A program made the translations under genes and the position numbers. The notes under the pieces were generated by a model that worked only from the letters and a program-made list of their open reading frames with translations, searched no databases and had not been told where the DNA came from. From assembly GCA_963573315.1 (NCBI GenBank), contig OY752143.1, positions 558,001 through 622,000 on the forward strand: a stretch of 64,000 nucleotides of DNA. Direction: 5' to 3'. Shown one piece after another: positions 59,978 through 64,000 of this stretch. This DNA comes from Entomortierella parvispora. Lineage: Eukaryota > Mortierellomycota > Mortierellomycetes > Mortierellales > Mortierellaceae. Within the stretch, counting starts at the first letter, position 1, and every line of letters begins with the position of its first letter.

Positions 59978-61356
59978 TCAGTTAAATCCATTCACGTCCA
60001 TGGGAAGATCATGGACAACAGGCGACAGGGACTTCCAGTTATCAAAAAGACTCTGGCTCGTCTTCATCTGTTCGTGCACAAAGGATTGGTACATGCCGGC
60101 AATCAAAGCGTGGTTCTTGTGGAAAAAAGTAATTTCCATCCAAAGAGTGTGTTGAACCAAGATCGCTCTCTGCCCTTGGATTTCCAACTCTACTCGATCC
60201 TGCGAGGTAATAAAAGAAAAATGAGAAAAAGGTTAAAGGTTATTGAGTTAACAAAATATCACACAGTTGTAGTTTCCCTGTGTCAATTTTTTTCTCCTAA
60301 GGAAGAGAGCGTAGGCTTTACCGAGTGGATGTTGTGAATAACCTTCTCGATCTGAGCATCATACAGTCCAGCTGCCGCTACAGGGTCAGCATTGCTGGAG
60401 GTCGCAGCAGTAGCGGCTGTCGCAGCCGAGGCTCTGAGCGTTTTCAACTTGGCTTCGTTGGACGTCACTCTTCTCTTCAGGACTTCAGTGAGATTGCCAC
60501 TGTCTCGAGCGTGATCTCGCCTCAACAGGAGTTCCTTCACTGAGACCAACAGATCCCGGTGTCGCTTTAGACTCTCAACCATGCCTTCGCGTGTATCCCG
60601 AGATTCATGCTCGAGCAAGCTCCCGGTCTGTTGAAGATGAGTTCCTATCCTGTCATATCCTTGACTAAGCTGTCCGCAGTTGTAGCATTCCTCGATATGA
60701 CACTGTCTTTCACAATCAGCCAAGGCCCTAATCAAAGAAGAAACATGTTTGTTCAGCGCAGGCAAGATCTGAGTGAGCATAAGCAATGCAGGCGGTTGTC
60801 TTTGTTCTCTGAAGAGAATCTTGGACATACTTGAGCGAAAGGCTGAATCGGGTATAATCGCCTGCGTTGGCCTCGGTTCTCTTTTGGATGCGGTCCAAAA
60901 CATGAACCATATTTCGGTAATATTCAATCGAAGCGGGCAATCGTCTCTTGATTGTCTCCAACTCCAGGTCCAGGGTCATGGGAATTTGTTTGGAAAGCGT
61001 CTCCGAAATGGGTATCTTGGCTATGAATTCATCCTCGGTCGAAATGACCACGTTCTTTCTCCACAAAGCCAATTCCTACAACATCCAAATGACAAAAAAA
61101 CGGGTGTTGGGAGACTATTCGGAGGATATTACCCGCGGTTGATCAGACATGTCAAAACTCAAATGAAATTAGACTTACGACTGGCTCGGTCAAGAACGAA
61201 ATCACCAGAGGATCGTTTTTGAGGACAGGGTGCCGCATCAGAGCGTTCATAAATCGAGTCAGACCTCTTAGTCGGCGCTCCAAGAATACTTCGTCTGCCA
61301 CTATGGATTCGAGAGGGGACAGTTAATAAATGCTGTATGTTCCTGCAGCAGCTACT

Positions 61357-61387
<31 letters not shown>

Positions 61388-62740
61388 GTGGAATAACTGT
61401 AAAATTTACCTCCTAGTCTTTTTGGTGGCAAGTTGGGCAAAATACGGAAAGGAAATCGTTTAGCAAGAACCTCCAGCAACCACCAGAAATCGCTGTATCT
61501 CCTGATGACGGTCGTTTGCCGGTTCTATTAGCAAGAATGGAAACGCCATTAGTACAAACTTTCGAGAAGGCTTACACCCAAAGCATGTTCGCTTGCTATT
61601 ATACCTTTGACTCCACGATATAGTTGGTATGTTTGAACAAGAATATGCCTTCCTTCTCAGGTGCGAAGCTGATCCTAATCGTGTCCAGGTGCAGGAACCA
61701 TTGATACATATCCTTGCGGGTCACCTCCGGGTCAGCATCTCGAGTAATCTGGGCTGAAGTGATTGGTGGGGATGCCAAGCTTGAAGGTGCAGGCGGGTAT
61801 CCTCCATTACCATTCTTAAGAGTTGACACCACGGAGCTTCTCCAAGGATCCGAGACTGCACTGCCCACATGAACAGGGTGATGTTGAAGGGGCAAGGTTG
61901 AACTCGTTGAATAGATGTTGGTTTCCCTAGTGCTACCAAAATCAATCGCCTCGAGCCCAGGCAAATGTGGAACAGGCAGGTCTAGCACACAAAAATAAAG
62001 GTATTAGCCCTTTTGACATGCTCTAGAAAAGGAATTATTCGGTGGAAATAGCGTGCGTTGTATTTTTTTTCCCGTTATTACCTTCCCGGTGCGCAATCAG
62101 ATTTTCAATTGTCAGATCCATGTTTTTCTGGGCCATCGCCACTAGGGCCAACGTCACGCTGCATTCTCCCTTTGAGATCCTGGACCGGGTTGGAGCCACG
62201 GCAATGTTGAGGATCTATTACCATAAAGAGGATCTTTTTCTGTAAGTTCCTGTTGTCTCCTTTAGGTAGATGCTCTTCTCGATACGAAGCATCACAGGCA
62301 ACCCAAACAGGAACAGTCTATTAGCCTGTACCTGATTCACAGACGCCGAAGGCAGTCCACTGACGGCCACAATCTTGTGAATGGCAGACACTGTGATCTT
62401 TCCGCCCGAGGGCTGGGCCAAATCAAAAGCGGTCGTGTAGATACTCGGCAACGGCATTCCTGCTATGCAATAAGAACCCCATGTTGGTGGCAACAAAGCG
62501 ACAACAGTTGTTAGAGTTGTTGAACAAAGGACACAAAAACTGCGTCTCTCATAGACCCCTTCAAGTTAGTCTTGGCAAAACAGGTCGTCACCTACACAGG
62601 ATGTTGCTCAGGTCCAGAGGGTTCAGTCCTCGAGCTGTGGTAGCGCCCCAAGGGTCACTGACCTCAAAAGGCGGGGCCACGGCTGAAGCCGCGGAGAATG
62701 AAGCCGTCATGGCATCAGAGTCGTCTGCGATTGCGCTCAT
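59978..62740 (-). CDS. MVP1: Sorting nexin MVP1 (SNX8-like, PX-BAR)
   Basis: The protein works in retrograde sorting from endosomes to the Golgi, binding PI3P through its PX domain. Exons are 62740-62596, 62462-62332, 62214-62082, 61981-61605, 61524-61410, 61300-61179, 61075-60831, 60727-60322 and 60199-59978, giving 631 residues. An N-terminal EH-like helical part ([20 protein letters not shown]) precedes the PX domain. The phosphoinositide motif RRYSDF is at residues 270-275, and [10 protein letters not shown] closes the PX loop. A BAR domain follows ([20 protein letters not shown]) up to the C-terminus. Intron 5 (61301-61409) contains 26 consecutive A (61362-61387), which is T on the sense strand. 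The exon 7-8 junction uses the GATTAG acceptor because an alternative upstream acceptor is out of phase. Confidence 0.92.
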
Positions 62741-63450
62741 GGGCGGGGCTTTGGGATGAGCAGGAAGGGGTGGACTGATGGTCTATCTGGATGACAAATG
62801 CGAAAGGCAGATGCGTCTCGGAAAGAAGGAAGAAGATGGAGGCTGGGGGATTGGGGGGCGGGAACAACAGGGGAAGGAGGACGGGAAGGGAAGGAAGGGG
62901 AAAGGGGGAAATGGATTGCAATCTCAGCAAGGCGGATGGAACTCTGACCAAGAAAAGAAAGCGCGTTGTTGGACCTCGCTTTTTTTCCTCTTTTTTTCAT
63001 GCCACGATGCCATTGGCCCACGCGAGGAGAGGGAGGACGCAGCAGCTCTGCATGTTTGTTGTCGCTCTTCGGTCTTCCCTATCTGCATGCTGCCTGCATG
63101 GTCGCTTCCCATTTTCTCTTTCTCTCTCTTTCTCTCACTCTCTTAGGGGTGTTTTGGCCATCTGTGATCGACAACAGCCCAATGCTGACTGGCCACTGTC
63201 CTTCACCCATTGACATATCCCTGTGGTCAAGGATCACAGGCTTCCAGCACGCGTCACCTCTTCTTATGTTACACTATTGTAGCTCCATGATCCCCATGCG
63301 AGTTGCCTAAACACCTTAGAAAATAGCGAAAGATCAAGGATCCGAGCTTTGCCAAAAAAAACAAAAAAAAAGAGTTGAATGAACAAAATGGGGTTTTTAT
63401 AATAATATATGAAATTGGCTAAATGCAAAAGGTAGAACTATGATACTTTT
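62741..63450. other. Intergenic region, MVP1 promoter and 3' end of the wall-protein gene
   Basis: Both neighbours are on the minus strand. Purine-rich plus-strand sequence at about 62815-62920 is CT-rich on the MVP1 coding strand, like the other leaders here. No gene is supported. Confidence 0.55.
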
Positions 63451-64000
63451 TTAAATGGCAACAACGACCGCGCAAAGAGCAGCCAAGAGGGTCGCCGCGA
63501 TACCCGAGGACGCAAATTTAACAGCGCTACTCTCGGGGGCCTTGGTGGGCGAGGTGATGCCGGCACTGGGACCTGTGGCCGTGGCGACAGGTGTACCGGA
63601 AACAGTCATGGTGCCGTTGATTATTCCATTCTTGTTCTTGAGGTACCACTCCAATTGAGCAGGGTATTGGTTGGTGTACAAATCCAACTCATCCTGGGGA
63701 CACTTACCCATACACATACCAGCCTTGGTCATGAACTCTCCGGTCTTGGCGGAACCACGCTCAAAGGTGTATGACAAGGACTCGATGAAGTAAGGGGACT
63801 TGGGGTCCTCAGAGTAGTTGGGGAACATGGCCTTTCCGACCTCGTTGGTGCAGCCAGCAACACAGGCGCCGTTGGGTTGGAAGGGGTAATCGAATCCACC
63901 TGGGGGAGGAGTGATGGGTCCAGTGGGGTTGGTAGGGTCAGGGTTGTTGGGATCCACAGGGTTGGTGGGGTCCACGGGGTTGGTCACTCCGCCCTTGTTC
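63451..64000 (-). CDS. GPI-anchored cell-surface protein, C-terminal part (5' end outside window)
   Basis: This is probably a cell-wall or plasma-membrane surface protein. The visible 183 codons have no intron. They begin in an Asn-Pro/Asp-Pro repeat (NPVDPTNPVDPNNPDPTNP), then a Cys-containing module (GACVAGCTNEVGKAMF, then AGMCMGKCPQDELDLYTNQY). A Ser/Thr-rich stalk with potential N-glycosylation (NGTMTV) follows. It ends in a hydrophobic C-terminal segment (SGIAATLLAALCAVVVAI) typical of a GPI-attachment signal, with candidate omega sites around the preceding small residues (ESSAVKFASSG). The paired C-x3-C motifs suggest disulfides. I do not recognise the family, and the N-terminal signal peptide would lie beyond the right edge. 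Confidence 0.75.
   Translation of the reverse strand, partial: NKGGVTNPVDPTNPVDPNNPDPTNPTGPITPPPGGFDYPFQPNGACVAGCTNEVGKAMFPNYSEDPKSPYFIESLSYTFERGSAKTGEFMTKAGMCMGKCPQDELDLYTNQYPAQLEWYLKNKNGIINGTMTVSGTPVATATGPSAGITSPTKAPESSAVKFASSGIAATLLAALCAVVVAI

Noticed and set aside
1-64000. tRNA, rRNA, snRNA, CRISPR arrays and intact transposons
   Set aside because: I looked for B-box-like GGTTCGANNCC, 5S-like starts, terminal inverted repeats with target-site duplications, reverse transcriptase or transposase motifs, and spaced repeats. None was convincing by eye. Short RNA genes could be missed without a covariance search.

Overview
This window is nuclear DNA from a filamentous fungus. The evidence is spliceosomal introns of about 70-180 bp with GTAAGT-like donors and pyrimidine-rich AG acceptors in nearly every gene, monocistronic genes on both strands, and a wholly eukaryotic gene set. 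Several genes are ones that budding yeast lacks: PUS10, an animal-type base-exchange phosphatidylserine synthase, an NCLX-type cation/Ca2+ exchanger and a GltT/GltP-like dicarboxylate/amino-acid symporter. Together with gene structure they suggest an early-diverging lineage (Mucoromycota, perhaps Mortierellaceae). That placement is an inference from gene content, not a measured phylogeny.

Layout. 1-1268 (+) is the 3' part of eIF2B-epsilon. 1694-6880 (-) is a tricalbin-type ER-plasma membrane tether with SMP and six C2 domains. 9271-11459 (+) is tRNA pseudouridine synthase PUS10. 13112-15057 (+) is a uric acid/xanthine-type NAT/NCS2 permease. 15576-17249 (-) is a DAACS symporter with a probable TATA box and 5'UTR intron. 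17.3-23.0 kb is a gene-poor stretch holding a diverged coding-like duplication (20956-21122 and 21251-21418) and a possible unrecognised small membrane-protein gene (21742-22192). 22978-24271 (-) is a four-finger C2H2 transcription factor. 24.3-29.2 kb has no recognisable gene. 29159-46692 (-) is the giant ribosome-biogenesis ATPase midasin (MDN1/REA1), about 5538 residues over 11 exons. 47266-47766 (-) is a small two-helix membrane protein. 49146-51696 (+) is the exchanger, 52029-54048 (+) the phosphatidylserine synthase, and 55205-59828 (+) a compact IQGAP. 59978-62740 (-) is the sorting nexin MVP1, and 63451 to the right edge (-) is the C-terminal part of a GPI-anchored wall protein.

The genes do not form an operon or a biosynthetic cluster. 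Loose themes recur: translation and ribosome assembly (eIF2B-epsilon, PUS10, midasin), lipid and membrane contact (tricalbin, PS synthase, MVP1), and transport (purine permease, DAACS symporter, cation exchanger). No tRNA, rRNA, CRISPR array or intact transposon was seen. Exon boundaries come from reading splice signals and checking that frame and family conservation run through each junction. Wherever a full gene model is given, the exon lengths sum to a multiple of three.
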